Of a DNA stretch of 64,000 bases, positions 8,571-17,534 are shown piece by piece. The translations under genes and the position numbers were made by a program. The notes under the pieces are model-generated. The model searched no databases. It was not told the DNA's origin and worked only from the letters and a program-made list of their open reading frames with translations. Within the stretch, counting starts at the first letter, position 1; the number at the start of each line of letters is the position of its first letter. The DNA is from Azospirillum sp. TSH100 (GTDB taxonomy: Bacteria; Pseudomonadota; Alphaproteobacteria; Azospirillales; Azospirillaceae): assembly GCF_004923295.1 (NCBI RefSeq), contig NZ_CP039639.1, positions 1 to 64,000 of the forward strand, in the 5' to 3' direction.

Positions 8571-9716
8571 CTACCGGCGCCGGATCAGCCGGGTCGAGGC
8601 GAAGCCCAGCCCGGCGGTCAGCGCGCCGACGCCGAGGAACAGGGGGGCGAAGCCGGTGTGGGTCGAGACATAGCCGTACAGAACCGGCCCGATCCCCTGG
8701 CCGATGAAGAAGCTCGACGCGAACAGGGCCAGCGCCGAGCCGCGGGCGGTGGGCGCAAGCTCCGTCGCCTGGGTCTGCATGGTGTTGTGCAGCATGTAGA
8801 AGCCGAAGCCGGCGACCAGGAAGGCGAGGCTGACCACCGGCCAGGGCACCGGGAAGGCGATGACCAGATAGGCCAGCCCGGCCGCCAGCCCGCCGGCCTT
8901 CATCATGCCCCATTGGCCGAGCGAGGCGATCAGCCGCCGCACCACCGCGCTGTAGACGACGCCGCCGATGGCGAAGGCGGCGATGGTCAGCCCGGCCTGG
9001 AAGGCGCCGGCCGCGCCATGTTCGATCAGCACCGGCGCCACGAAGGGGAAGACGCCGAAGATCAGCAGCCCTTCCGCCGCCACCGTGGCGAAGACGAACA
9101 GCGAGGCCGGGTTGGTCAGCACGGTGGCATAGCGCCGCTGCGCCTCCGCAACCGACAAGGGCGAACGGGTTTCCACCTCCCGCGCCAGCCCGATCAGGGA
9201 TGCCGCACAAATCAGCGCGGTCAGCCCGGTGGACAGGCCGAACACGGCGCGCCAGCCGAAGGCCTCCGCCAGCGCCCCCGACACCGCCGAACCCGACATC
9301 TGCCCGAGGATCACCGCCAGCAGGAAGCGGCTGATGGCGATCTGCCGCTCCTCATAGGGCACGCGGTCGCCGATCAGCGCCATGGAGGCCGGGATGATGC
9401 CACCGGCAAAGGCGCCGGCCAGGATGCGCCCGGCCATCACCGTGCCGTAGCTGGGCGCGATGGTGGACAGCGCCAGACCGACCGTCAGCACCGTCAGCGC
9501 CAGCCGGACCAGCCGCGACTTGCCGATCGCGTCACCCACCGGCCCCAGCACGATCTGCATCAGCGCGTAGGGCAGCGTGTAGGCCGAGGCGAGCAGCGCG
9601 GCCTGCCGGACCGTGACGCCGAGGTCGTCGGCGATCAGCGTCAGCATCGGATCGGTGGTGCGCAGGGAAAAGGCGCTGGCGAAGCCGGCGAGGCCGAGCA
9701 GGAAAATCAGGCGCAT
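8571..9716 (-). CDS. Major facilitator superfamily transporter
   Basis: Protein of 381 residues with twelve predicted membrane helices. The segment GPVGDAIGKSRLVRLA between helices 2 and 3 fits the MFS loop (G-x3-D-x2-G+). The sequence resembles the DHA1 drug or sugar efflux subfamily (AraJ-like), but no substrate can be assigned. The ATG at 9716 was chosen; an in-frame TTG at 9734 adds six residues without a better ribosome site. It converges on the GH4 gene with six bases between them and is divergent from the alpha/beta hydrolase. Confidence 0.88.
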   Translation of the reverse strand: MRLIFLLGLAGFASAFSLRTTDPMLTLIADDLGVTVRQAALLASAYTLPYALMQIVLGPVGDAIGKSRLVRLALTVLTVGLALSTIAPSYGTVMAGRILAGAFAGGIIPASMALIGDRVPYEERQIAISRFLLAVILGQMSGSAVSGALAEAFGWRAVFGLSTGLTALICAASLIGLAREVETRSPLSVAEAQRRYATVLTNPASLFVFATVAAEGLLIFGVFPFVAPVLIEHGAAGAFQAGLTIAAFAIGGVVYSAVVRRLIASLGQWGMMKAGGLAAGLAYLVIAFPVPWPVVSLAFLVAGFGFYMLHNTMQTQATELAPTARGSALALFASSFFIGQGIGPVLYGYVSTHTGFAPLFLGVGALTAGLGFASTRLIRRR

Positions 9717-9845
9717 GAAGGATCCGGACGGCAACGGTGACGGCGAAGGTGATGGTTGTGGACCTTAACCGCATCGCGCAGTCCCGTACCGCAGTGCGGC
9801 GGTGATGGCAGGCATGCGCTTCCCGCAGGATCATTCGTGCACGGC

Positions 9846-9862
9846 ATTACCTGCCACGTAAT
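9846..9862. promoter_or_regulatory. Inverted repeat in the MFS/hydrolase divergent gap
   Basis: ATTAC and GTAAT are separated by seven bases, in the 219-bp gap between divergent genes. It could be an operator for the XRE-type regulator encoded two genes downstream, but the arms are short. Confidence 0.25.
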
Positions 9863-9935
9863 CGATTCGGCTCCCTCCGCCGGGCGATCCTGGGTTCGCC
9901 GGGACAATCCGGCGTCCAGGAAAGGGAGGAAAGTC

Positions 9936-10751
9936 ATGGGCTTCATCCACACCGACGACGGCGTGCGCCTGTTCTATCGCGATTGGGGCAATCAAGACGG
10001 CGCGCGCCCGATCCTGTTCGTGTCGAGCTGGTCGCTGACCTCCGACGCCTGGGCCTATCAGATGGCGCCGCTGTCCGAGCAGGGATGCCGCTGCATCGCC
10101 TTCGACCGCCGCGGCCATGGCAAGTCCGACGAATCGCCGTCCGGCTACGGCTTCGACCGGCTGGCGGACGACATCGCCACGCTGATCGACGGGCTGGATT
10201 TGCGCGACGTGACCCTGGTCGGCCATTCGATGGCGACGGGGGAGATCGTGCGCTACCTGACCCGGCATGGCTGCGGACGGGTCGCCGGGGTGGTGATGGT
10301 CGGGACGATCACGCCGCTGATGGCGCGGACCGACGACAACCCCGAGGGTGTCGATCCGGCGCTGTTCGAGGCCTTCCGCACGGAGCAGCTGCTGCGCGAT
10401 TTCCCGAAATGGCTCGGCGACAACATCGACCCCTTCGTCAACGCGGAAACCTCGGCGGAGATGAAGGGCTGGATCACCGGAATGGCCCTGCAATCCTCGC
10501 TGCTGGCCCTGCTGGAGTGCAACCGCGCCATCACCTCGGCCGATTTCCGGGCGGAACTGCCGGCCATCACGGTGCCGACGCTGGTCGTCCATGGCGACCG
10601 CGACGTGACCACGCCGCTGTCGCTCGCCGAACGCACGGTGGCGCTGATGCCGAACGCCACCCTCTCTTTCTACGAGGGGGCGCCGCACGGCCTGTTCATC
10701 ACCCATCGCGACCGCTTCAACGCGGAACTGCTGGCCTTCGCCCGCGGATGA
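9936..10751 (+). CDS. Alpha/beta hydrolase, non-heme chloroperoxidase/esterase type
   Basis: Protein of 271 residues with the alpha/beta hydrolase fold. The nucleophile elbow is GHSMA with Ser98; the last position is Ala instead of the usual Gly. The acid is in VVHGDRDVTTPL and the histidine in GAPHGLF, completing a Ser-Asp-His triad. The segment FDRRGHGKSDESPSGYGFDRLADDIATLI matches the cofactor-free haloperoxidase/arylesterase group. Substrate unknown. GGGAGGAAAGTC precedes the ATG at 9936. The stop codon overlaps a possible start of the downstream regulator as ATGA, so the two genes are probably co-transcribed. Confidence 0.9.
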   Translation: MGFIHTDDGVRLFYRDWGNQDGARPILFVSSWSLTSDAWAYQMAPLSEQGCRCIAFDRRGHGKSDESPSGYGFDRLADDIATLIDGLDLRDVTLVGHSMATGEIVRYLTRHGCGRVAGVVMVGTITPLMARTDDNPEGVDPALFEAFRTEQLLRDFPKWLGDNIDPFVNAETSAEMKGWITGMALQSSLLALLECNRAITSADFRAELPAITVPTLVVHGDRDVTTPLSLAERTVALMPNATLSFYEGAPHGLFITHRDRFNAELLAFARG

Positions 10752-10792
10752 CGGCAACCATAGGCGGCAATACCGGTACGGAGCCAAGCCCC

Positions 10793-11659
10793 ATGCCCCA
10801 CGGCACCCCGCAGACCACCAGCCGCAACGGCCGGGCTCCGGCCCCGCCTCCGGTCGGCGCCCTGCTGCGCTCCTGGCGGCAGCGCCGGGGCCTGAGCCAG
10901 CTCGACCTCGCCTGCGAGGCCGACATCTCGACCCGGCATGTCAGCTTCCTGGAGACCGGGCGGTCGCAGCCCAGCCGCGGCATGCTGATCCATCTGGCGG
11001 AACGGCTGGACGTGCCCTTGCGCGACCGCAACGCCCTGCTGGTCGCCGCCGGTTTCGCCCCGGTCTACAGCGAGCACAACCTGGACAGTCCGGAGATGCG
11101 GGCGGCGCGCAAGGCGGTCGATCTGGTGCTGACCGGGCACGAACCGTTTCCTGCGCTGGCGGTGGACCGGCACTGGCAGCTGCTGGCGGCGAACCGGGCG
11201 GTGGCCCCGCTGTTGGAGGGGGTATCGGCGGCGTTGCTGGCCGGGCCGGTCAACGTGCTGCGCCTCAGCCTGCATCCCGACGGGCTGGCCGGCCGCATCG
11301 GCAACTGGGCACAGTGGCGGGAGCATGTGCTGACCCGCCTGACCCGCCAGATCGAGGCGAGCGCCGATCCGGTGCTGGTGGCCCTGCGCAGCGAGTTGCA
11401 GGGCTATCCGGCGCCGCCGGCCGCCGCGGATGATGGCGGCGCGGAGGGGCATCATCCGGACGTGGTGGTGCCGTTGCGGCTGCACACGTCGTTCGGCCTG
11501 CTAAGCCTGTTCAGTACGACGACCGTCTTCGGGACGGCGGTCGACGTCACCCTGTCGGAACTGGCGATCGAGGCCTTCTTTCCGGCCGATGCCGAAACGG
11601 CGGCTCGGTTGAGTCGGATGCTTTCCGAAATCCCCTCTCCCCCCCGGGGAGAGGGTTAG
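10793..11659 (+). CDS. XRE-family regulator with MmyB-like ligand-binding domain
   Basis: DNA-binding protein with an N-terminal helix-turn-helix (SWRQRRGLSQLDLACEADIS, then TRHVSFLETGRSQPSR) and a C-terminal MmyB-type PAS-like domain (ALAVDRHWQLLAANRAVAPLL). Such proteins often control a neighbouring oxidoreductase or hydrolase gene. The start is either ATG 10748, overlapping the hydrolase stop (303 residues), or ATG 10793, with GGAG upstream (288 residues). The second is preferred because homologues begin close to the helix-turn-helix. The last codons (PSPPRGEG) and the TAG stop at 11657-11659 lie inside a palindromic repeat, so the native C-terminus may have been replaced. Confidence 0.88.
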   Translation: MPHGTPQTTSRNGRAPAPPPVGALLRSWRQRRGLSQLDLACEADISTRHVSFLETGRSQPSRGMLIHLAERLDVPLRDRNALLVAAGFAPVYSEHNLDSPEMRAARKAVDLVLTGHEPFPALAVDRHWQLLAANRAVAPLLEGVSAALLAGPVNVLRLSLHPDGLAGRIGNWAQWREHVLTRLTRQIEASADPVLVALRSELQGYPAPPAAADDGGAEGHHPDVVVPLRLHTSFGLLSLFSTTTVFGTAVDVTLSELAIEAFFPADAETAARLSRMLSEIPSPPRGEG

Positions 11660-11775
11660 GGTGAGGGGGGTGCGCGGCGAGGATCTTCAAGGACCGACCG
11701 CTCTCGGTTCCCTGCCAGAGCCACGCTATGCATCCCCCTCACCCCGACCCTCTCCCCGGGGGAAGAGGGGGAATC
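11633..11775. repeat. Inverted pair of palindromic repeats (REPIN/MITE-like)
   Basis: The first copy has CCCTCTCCCC at 11633-11642 and GGGGAGAGGG at 11646-11655, followed by TTAGGGTGAGGGGGG. A second, inverted and slightly diverged copy runs from about 11733 to 11775: CCCCCTCACCCCGACC, then CCCTCTCCCC, then a GA-rich arm. About 60 unrelated bases separate them. Two palindromes facing each other are the layout of REPIN or MITE elements. A third copy stands at 23474-23494. There is no gene in this gap. Confidence 0.75.
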
Positions 11776-11787
11776 CTTATCCCGCTC

Positions 11788-14700
11788 TCAGCTCATCGCC
11801 ACCAGACTGGCGTTGCCGCCGGCCGCGGTGGTGTTGGTGCTGACGGAGCGCTCGTTCATCAGCCAGGCGATCTCCACCCCCATGCCGCCGGCCGGGACGC
11901 CCTGGGTCAGGACGATGGGGCCGGGCAGTTCGGCGATGCGGCGGCTGGCGGCCAGCAGGCGGGCAGTGTCGCCTTCCACCAGCGCACCGGCCAACGCCCC
12001 GAAGGACTGCCAGTTCGCCGACACCCGCACACGGGCGGCAAGCTCCGGCGGCAGGGCCTTCAAGCCGGCGGTGACGGTGGCGTCGCCATCCACCACCACC
12101 TCGTTGCCGGTGGCGAGCGCCGCCCCCAGCAGGCGGTAGAGACCGTCTTCCGTCTGCGGCAGCAGCAGGATGCGGCCGCGCGGGATCAGGCTGTAGATGT
12201 TCTGCTCCCCCACCGGGCCGGCCAGCTCGATGCTGCCGCCGACGGGGGACTGCTTCGCCAGGGCGCGCACCTCGGTGGCGAGTTCCGCCCTGCCCTGGTC
12301 GGCCAGCCAGTCGGCGAAGAGCTGTGCCGGCGCACGTACGGCGTCACCGCCACGCACACCCAGCTCCAGCACCGGACGTACGGACAGCAGGCGCGACAGG
12401 TACAGCGGGCCGCCGGCCTTGGGGCCGGTGCCGGACAGGCCATGGCCGCCGAAGGGCTGTACGCCGACCACCGCGCCGATGGTGTTGCGGTTGACGTACA
12501 GGTTGCCGGCCTCGATCCGGCTCGTCACCCGGTCGATGGTGGCGTCGATGCGGGTGTGCAGGCCGAAGGTCAGGCCATAGCCGGTGCCGTTGATGGCGTC
12601 GACCAGCCGGTCCAGATCGTCGCGGCGGAAGCGCAGGACGTGCAGGACCGGCCCGAACACCTCGCGCTGGAGATCGGCGATGCCGTCGATCTCGATGATG
12701 GTCGGCGCGACGAAGGTGCCGTCGGCGGTCTCGGCCGGCAGCGGCAGCGACTCGACCCGGCAGCCCTTGGCCCGCATCGCCTCGATGTGCCGGGTGATGC
12801 CGTCGCGCGCCTCCGCCGTGATGACCGGGCCGACATCGACGGCCAGACGGTCGGGACTGCCGACGCGCAGCTCGCGCATCGCGCCCTTCAGCATGGCCAG
12901 GGTGCGGTCGGCGACATCCTCCTGCAAACAGAGGATGCGCAGAGCCGAGCAGCGCTGGCCGGCGCTGTCGAAGGCTGAGGCGATCACGTCGCCGACCACC
13001 TGCTCCGCCAGGGCGGAGCTGTCGACGATCATGGCGTTCTGGCCGCCGGTCTCGGCGATCAGCGGGATCGGCGCGCCTTCCGGCGACAGGCGCTCGGCCA
13101 GCTGGCGCTGGATCAGGCGGGCCACCTCGGTCGAGCCGGTGAACATCACCGCGCGGGTGCCGGCATGACCGACCAGGGCCGCACCCACCTCCCCCGCGCC
13201 GGGCAACAGCTGGACCGCACCGGCCGGAACGCCGGCGGCGTGGAGGAGGCGCACGGCCTCCGCCGCGACCAGCGGGGTTTCCTCCGCCGGCTTGGCCAGC
13301 ACCGGGTTGCCGGCTGCCAGCGCCGCGGCGACCTGACCGGAGAAGATGGCGAGCGGGAAGTTCCACGGGCTGATGCAGACCACCGGCCCCAGCGGCAGGT
13401 GGGTGTCGTTGGCGAAGCCATCACGGACCCGGGCGCCGTAATAGCGCAGGAAGTCGATGGCCTCGCGCACCTCGGCGATGGCGTTGGCTGTGGATTTGCC
13501 GGCCTCGCGGATGATCAGGCCGAGCAGGGTCGGCAGGCGCGCCTGCATCGCGTCAGCGGCGCGGAACAGGCAGGCGGCGCGCTCGGCCGGCGGGGTGGAG
13601 GCCCAGACCGGAGCGGCGGCCTCGGCGAACAGGAAGGCGTCGGCAATGTCGGCCGGGCCGGCCTCGACGCAACGCCCGACGACGTCGCGATGGTCGGCCG
13701 GGTTCAACACCGGCTGGGCCTTGCCCTGGCGCTCGCCGTCCGCCAGCAGCGGGGCGGCGGTCCAGGCGACGGTGGCGCTGTCGCGCAATGCTGCGGACAG
13801 GTCGGCCAGGACGGTCTCGTTCGACAGGTCGAGACCGGCGGAGTTCGCCCGCTCCGCGCCGTAGAGATCCGCCGGCAGGGCGATCAGCGGGTTCTTCGCA
13901 CCCACCGGCAATGCTGCGCGGGCCAGCGCCACCGGGTCGGCGACCAGATCGTCGATCGACACGCTCTTGTCGGCGATGCGGTTGACGAAGGAGCTGTTGG
14001 CGCCGTTCTCCAGCAGGCGGCGGACCAGATAGGCCAGCAGCGTCTCATGGGTGCCGACCGGGGCATAGACGCGGCAGGGCCGCTTCAGCGGGCCGACCAC
14101 CTCCTTGTAGAGCGGCTCGCCCATGCCGTGCAGGCACTGGAACTCGTACTGGCCGACCTTGAAGGCGCCGTTCAGATGCGCCGCCATCCGGTAGATGGTC
14201 GCCAGGGTCTGGGCGTTGTGGGTGGCGAATTGCGGGAACACCGCGTCGGGGGCGCCCAGCAGCCGGCGGGCGCAGGCGACATAGGACACGTCGGTGTGCA
14301 GCTTGCGGGTATAGACCGGGAAATCCTCCAGGCCATCGACCTGGGCGCGCTTGATCTCGCTGTCCCAATAGGCGCCCTTCACCAGACGGACCATCAGCCG
14401 GTGGCCGCTGCGCCGGGCCAGATCGACGACGAAGTCGATGACATAGGGGCAGCGCTTGCCATAGGCCTGGACGACGAAGCCGATGCCGTCCCAGCCCTTG
14501 AGGTCCGGGTCGAAGCACAGCGATTCCAGCAGATCGAGCGACAGCTCCAGCCGGTCGGCCTCCTCGGCGTCGATGTTCAGGCCGATATCGTAGCTGCGGG
14601 CGAGCCGGGCCAGCTCGGTGACGCGCGGCAGCAGCTCCGCCATGACGCGCTGTGCTTGAGCCCGCGAATAGCGCGGGTGCAGGGCCGACAGCTTGATCGA

Positions 14701-15519
14701 GATGCCGGGGCCGTCATAGATGCCGCGCCCGGCCGAGGCCTTGCCGATGGCGTGGATCGCCTTTTCATAGTCGGCGTAATAGCGGTCGGCGTCGGCGGCG
14801 GTGGTCGCCGCCTCGCCCAGCATGTCGTAGGAATAGCGGAAGCCTTCCGCCTCCATCTTGCGGCTGTTGGAGAGCGCCTCGTCGATGGTCTGGCCGGTGA
14901 CGAACTGCTCGCCCATCATCCGCATGGCCATGTCGACGCCGCGGCGGATCAGCGGCTCGCCACCGCGCAGGATCAGCCTGGTCAGGGCGGAGGACAGCGC
15001 CTGCTCGCCGCCGAAGCCGTCGGCCAGCACGCCCGTCACCTTGCCGGTGACCAGCAGCCCCCAGGTCGCGGCATTGACGAACAGCGACGGGCTGTTGCCG
15101 AGATGGGCGCGCCAGTCCCCGCCGGCGATCTTGTCGCGGATCAGCGCGTCGCGGGTGGCGCGGTCGGGAATGCGCAGCAGCGCCTCCGCCAGACACATCA
15201 ACGCCACGCCCTCCTGGCTCGACAGGCTGTATTCGTGGATCAGCCCCTCCACCCCGCGGCCCTGCGGCTTGGCGCGCAGCGCCGAGATCAGCGTGCGCGC
15301 GGTCTGCGCCGCCGCATCGGTCACCTCCGCCGGCAGCGCCGCCTGATCGACCAGCCACGCCACGCAATCCGCCTCCGGCCGGCGATAGGCGGCGGTGATC
15401 GCCTGACGCAGCGGACTGGCCGGACGAACGACGGGGGCGAAGGCGGCGAAGGGACCGGTGCCGCTGGAGAAGGACGGCTCGGAGGCGGGGGCAACGCTCG
15501 GGTCGATCATCTGGTTCAT
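11788..15519 (-). CDS. putA: Bifunctional proline dehydrogenase / L-glutamate gamma-semialdehyde dehydrogenase
   Basis: Protein of 1243 residues that oxidises proline to glutamate in two steps, FAD-linked then NAD-linked. The N-terminal half holds the proline dehydrogenase barrel (GPGISIKLSALHPRYSRAQ, MVRLVKGAYWDSEIKRA). The middle carries the aldehyde dehydrogenase with its catalytic Cys in SAGQRCSALRIL and the GGQNAMIVDSSALAEQ segment. A C-terminal region of about 200 residues follows, as in long PutA proteins. No ribbon-helix-helix DNA-binding domain is seen at the N-terminus, so it is not expected to repress itself. ATG 15519 was chosen; ATG 15558 is possible. Both have weak ribosome sites. 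Confidence 0.95.
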   Translation of the reverse strand: MNQMIDPSVAPASEPSFSSGTGPFAAFAPVVRPASPLRQAITAAYRRPEADCVAWLVDQAALPAEVTDAAAQTARTLISALRAKPQGRGVEGLIHEYSLSSQEGVALMCLAEALLRIPDRATRDALIRDKIAGGDWRAHLGNSPSLFVNAATWGLLVTGKVTGVLADGFGGEQALSSALTRLILRGGEPLIRRGVDMAMRMMGEQFVTGQTIDEALSNSRKMEAEGFRYSYDMLGEAATTAADADRYYADYEKAIHAIGKASAGRGIYDGPGISIKLSALHPRYSRAQAQRVMAELLPRVTELARLARSYDIGLNIDAEEADRLELSLDLLESLCFDPDLKGWDGIGFVVQAYGKRCPYVIDFVVDLARRSGHRLMVRLVKGAYWDSEIKRAQVDGLEDFPVYTRKLHTDVSYVACARRLLGAPDAVFPQFATHNAQTLATIYRMAAHLNGAFKVGQYEFQCLHGMGEPLYKEVVGPLKRPCRVYAPVGTHETLLAYLVRRLLENGANSSFVNRIADKSVSIDDLVADPVALARAALPVGAKNPLIALPADLYGAERANSAGLDLSNETVLADLSAALRDSATVAWTAAPLLADGERQGKAQPVLNPADHRDVVGRCVEAGPADIADAFLFAEAAAPVWASTPPAERAACLFRAADAMQARLPTLLGLIIREAGKSTANAIAEVREAIDFLRYYGARVRDGFANDTHLPLGPVVCISPWNFPLAIFSGQVAAALAAGNPVLAKPAEETPLVAAEAVRLLHAAGVPAGAVQLLPGAGEVGAALVGHAGTRAVMFTGSTEVARLIQRQLAERLSPEGAPIPLIAETGGQNAMIVDSSALAEQVVGDVIASAFDSAGQRCSALRILCLQEDVADRTLAMLKGAMRELRVGSPDRLAVDVGPVITAEARDGITRHIEAMRAKGCRVESLPLPAETADGTFVAPTIIEIDGIADLQREVFGPVLHVLRFRRDDLDRLVDAINGTGYGLTFGLHTRIDATIDRVTSRIEAGNLYVNRNTIGAVVGVQPFGGHGLSGTGPKAGGPLYLSRLLSVRPVLELGVRGGDAVRAPAQLFADWLADQGRAELATEVRALAKQSPVGGSIELAGPVGEQNIYSLIPRGRILLLPQTEDGLYRLLGAALATGNEVVVDGDATVTAGLKALPPELAARVRVSANWQSFGALAGALVEGDTARLLAASRRIAELPGPIVLTQGVPAGGMGVEIAWLMNERSVSTNTTAAGGNASLVAMS

Positions 15520-15864
15520 CGCGTGGCTGGCTCTGGTCGGGGGGCTGGACGGCACCATCCGGCGGGCTGCGGAGGCCGATCCGATGCCTGTCAGGCTAAC
15601 CGATTTTCCGGGATCCTTTCCAACTGGTATTTATGCCGCTTTGCCAATTTAAATTCTGATTTTCTATGAATCAGTCGAACAAATAACGATTACCCTGCCA
15701 AAATTTCAGAACATTCGACCGGTTTCCAGGAATGCATTTCCGTTCGGATCGATTTTTCCGAATAAAAGTCGGCGATGCCCCACATGAACCGACGATCCAG
15801 AAGGGATCGGCGCTGCTTCCGCGGATTCGATGGGAGGCTGGTGGAATGGCCGAACGGCCGGACC
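15520..15864. other. Gene-free AT-richer stretch upstream of putA
   Basis: This stretch of about 345 bp holds no gene. Bases 15600-15780 are clearly richer in A and T than their surroundings, and the inverted repeat CTGATT/AATCAG lies at 15656-15674. It should hold the putA promoter on the minus strand and the 3' end of the upstream transcript. I could not place a -35/-10 pair with confidence. Confidence 0.5.
15656..15674. promoter_or_regulatory. Inverted repeat upstream of putA
   Basis: CTGATT and AATCAG are separated by seven bases in the AT-rich stretch before putA. It is a candidate binding site, for example for an Lrp/PutR-type activator, but the arms are only 6 bp. Confidence 0.3.
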
Positions 15865-16482
15865 TCAGCCCTTCAGCGGCTTGGTCCGGCTGGCTTCCGG
15901 CGGCTTGCGCATGGGGAGCGGAGGGGCCGCCTTCTCCATGCCGCCCTCGCCCAGATAGGTCTGCGCCATGGCGACGACAGAACGCCAGGGACGTTGCAGC
16001 GGAAACTCCGGCCAGCCGCCGGCAAACAGGCCGGAGATCATCCAGCCTGCCATCAGCGTCACCGCCAATTGTTCGGAAAAGCCGCCGGTCTTCAAAATCG
16101 GCAGGGCGAAATTGCGCCGCCGCTTGACCGGCCACAGCAGCGGCAGGCCGGCCGGGGTCAACAGGTCGCCGGCCAGATGGGTGAGATAGCCGACGATGAA
16201 GGGGATCAGCACATGCTGGTAGGCGGCATGTTCGTGCAGGACCCACAGGCAGCCGGCAATGGCGAGTGCCGAATGGGTGACGCCGCGATGGCCGAAGATG
16301 CCGGAGATCGCGGTGCACAGCGGCTTGACCAGTTGGCCGAGCGTCGATTTCGGATGGTCGATGTCCGGCGCCAGCGCCCCCAGAATCGCCGCCCCGAAAG
16401 CGACCGCGTCGAAGGTCATCCCATACCGGCTCGACAGGTAGAACCAGGTGGCGCCACCGACGATTATGTGAGAAGACGCCAT
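15865..16482 (-). CDS. YdjM/DUF457-family membrane-bound metal-dependent hydrolase
   Basis: Protein of 205 residues of the family once named LexA-binding inner-membrane hydrolases. Family signatures are the N-terminal MMASSHIIVGG, the metal-site-like LGALAPDIDHPKSTLGQ, FGHRGVTHSAL and VGYLTHLAGDLLTPAGLPLLWP. Several hydrophobic helices suggest an inner-membrane protein. The true reaction is unknown for most members. ATG 16482 was chosen; a GTG lies one codon upstream at 16485. The ribosome site is weak. The 200 bp upstream to 16682 hold no gene. Confidence 0.85.
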   Translation of the reverse strand: MASSHIIVGGATWFYLSSRYGMTFDAVAFGAAILGALAPDIDHPKSTLGQLVKPLCTAISGIFGHRGVTHSALAIAGCLWVLHEHAAYQHVLIPFIVGYLTHLAGDLLTPAGLPLLWPVKRRRNFALPILKTGGFSEQLAVTLMAGWMISGLFAGGWPEFPLQRPWRSVVAMAQTYLGEGGMEKAAPPLPMRKPPEASRTKPLKG

Positions 16483-16682
16483 CACCGTCGGGTCACCGGG
16501 GGCCTGAAGCTGGTCTCTGTCGGGACGGCGTCTGGCCGGACCCGGAATGGGGGTAGCCTGACCTTAGAATACTCTCCGGCTCCAGAACAATAAGCCAAGT
16601 AGAAACAAGGGATTCCGTAAACGCATAACCTCCATGCATTCGGCAACGACGGGTTGTCGGCGGGCTGTCGCAGGCCGGCGAT

Positions 16683-17237
16683 TCACTCCTTGCGGTTCTT
16701 TGCCTGGGTCGCTTCGATTTCGTCCAGCACCGCCTCCGGCGCGACATCCTGCCGGATGATGTCCAGTTCGCTGTCGACCTCCGTCCTCACCCCGAGATGG
16801 TCGGCGATGGAAGACACCAGGGTCACCAGCTTCGTCACCTCATGCTCGGCCAGCAGGCTGATCTGAAGGTCGAGATCGGCACGCTTGTCCGACACCACGG
16901 CCATGCGGTTCTGGCTGATGAGGACGAAGGTGGACAGGAAGATCGCCTCCACCGACGCGATCATCGCCAGCACGACGAAGGACGGATCCCACGGCTTGGC
17001 GAAGGGCAGCCAGCCCAGATTGATCAGGATCCAGCCGCCGAACAGGAACAGGTGCAGATAGACGAAGCGCATGCTGCCGGTGAAGCGGGTGACCGCGTCG
17101 GCAATGCGGTCCTGCAAGGTCGCCTCGACCTCCTCCCGCTTGCGGCGGGCCTGGAGCGCCTGGATGTTGCGCTCCAGCACCGCGCTGAGGCCGGGGCTCT
17201 GGGGCGGCGGATAGGTGGGTGGACGCTCGGCAGTCAT
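16683..17237 (-). CDS. DUF1003 membrane protein
   Basis: Protein of 184 residues with two membrane helices, about 75-95 and 105-125 (FVYLHLFLFGGWILINLGW, then FVVLAMIASVEAIFLSTFVLI). The following segment SQNRMAVVSDKRADLDLQIS is the family hallmark. The N-terminal segment is helical and charged and the C-terminus is acidic. The function of the family is unknown. GGGAGG lies close before the ATG at 17237. About 300 bp separate it from the divergent GT87-like gene; I see no clear operator in that gap. Confidence 0.85.
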   Translation of the reverse strand: MTAERPPTYPPPQSPGLSAVLERNIQALQARRKREEVEATLQDRIADAVTRFTGSMRFVYLHLFLFGGWILINLGWLPFAKPWDPSFVVLAMIASVEAIFLSTFVLISQNRMAVVSDKRADLDLQISLLAEHEVTKLVTLVSSIADHLGVRTEVDSELDIIRQDVAPEAVLDEIEATQAKNRKE

Positions 17238-17534
17238 GGTGCCTCCCTCATCTGCGGCGGCGCAGCGTTCACCAGGCGCACCGCAACCAGAAAACCTCGG
17301 CTGCCGATGGCCGTTCCTGCCCCTCCCCATCGGACAAGTGCCCGCTCCCCCGCCCGAACGCGCCGGCACCGGACGCGGCGGGGTAGTGGGCTACCGCCGC
17401 GGGTGACCGGCGCATAATGGCATTACTCCGGTCCGGCACGGGTGGGGCACATTCCCCGACCGCACCGCTCTGGCATAGTTTCGCGGACTTGCCGGCGGTG
17501 AAAGCCGGGACGTGATGCCGGGGAGTGAGCGCCG

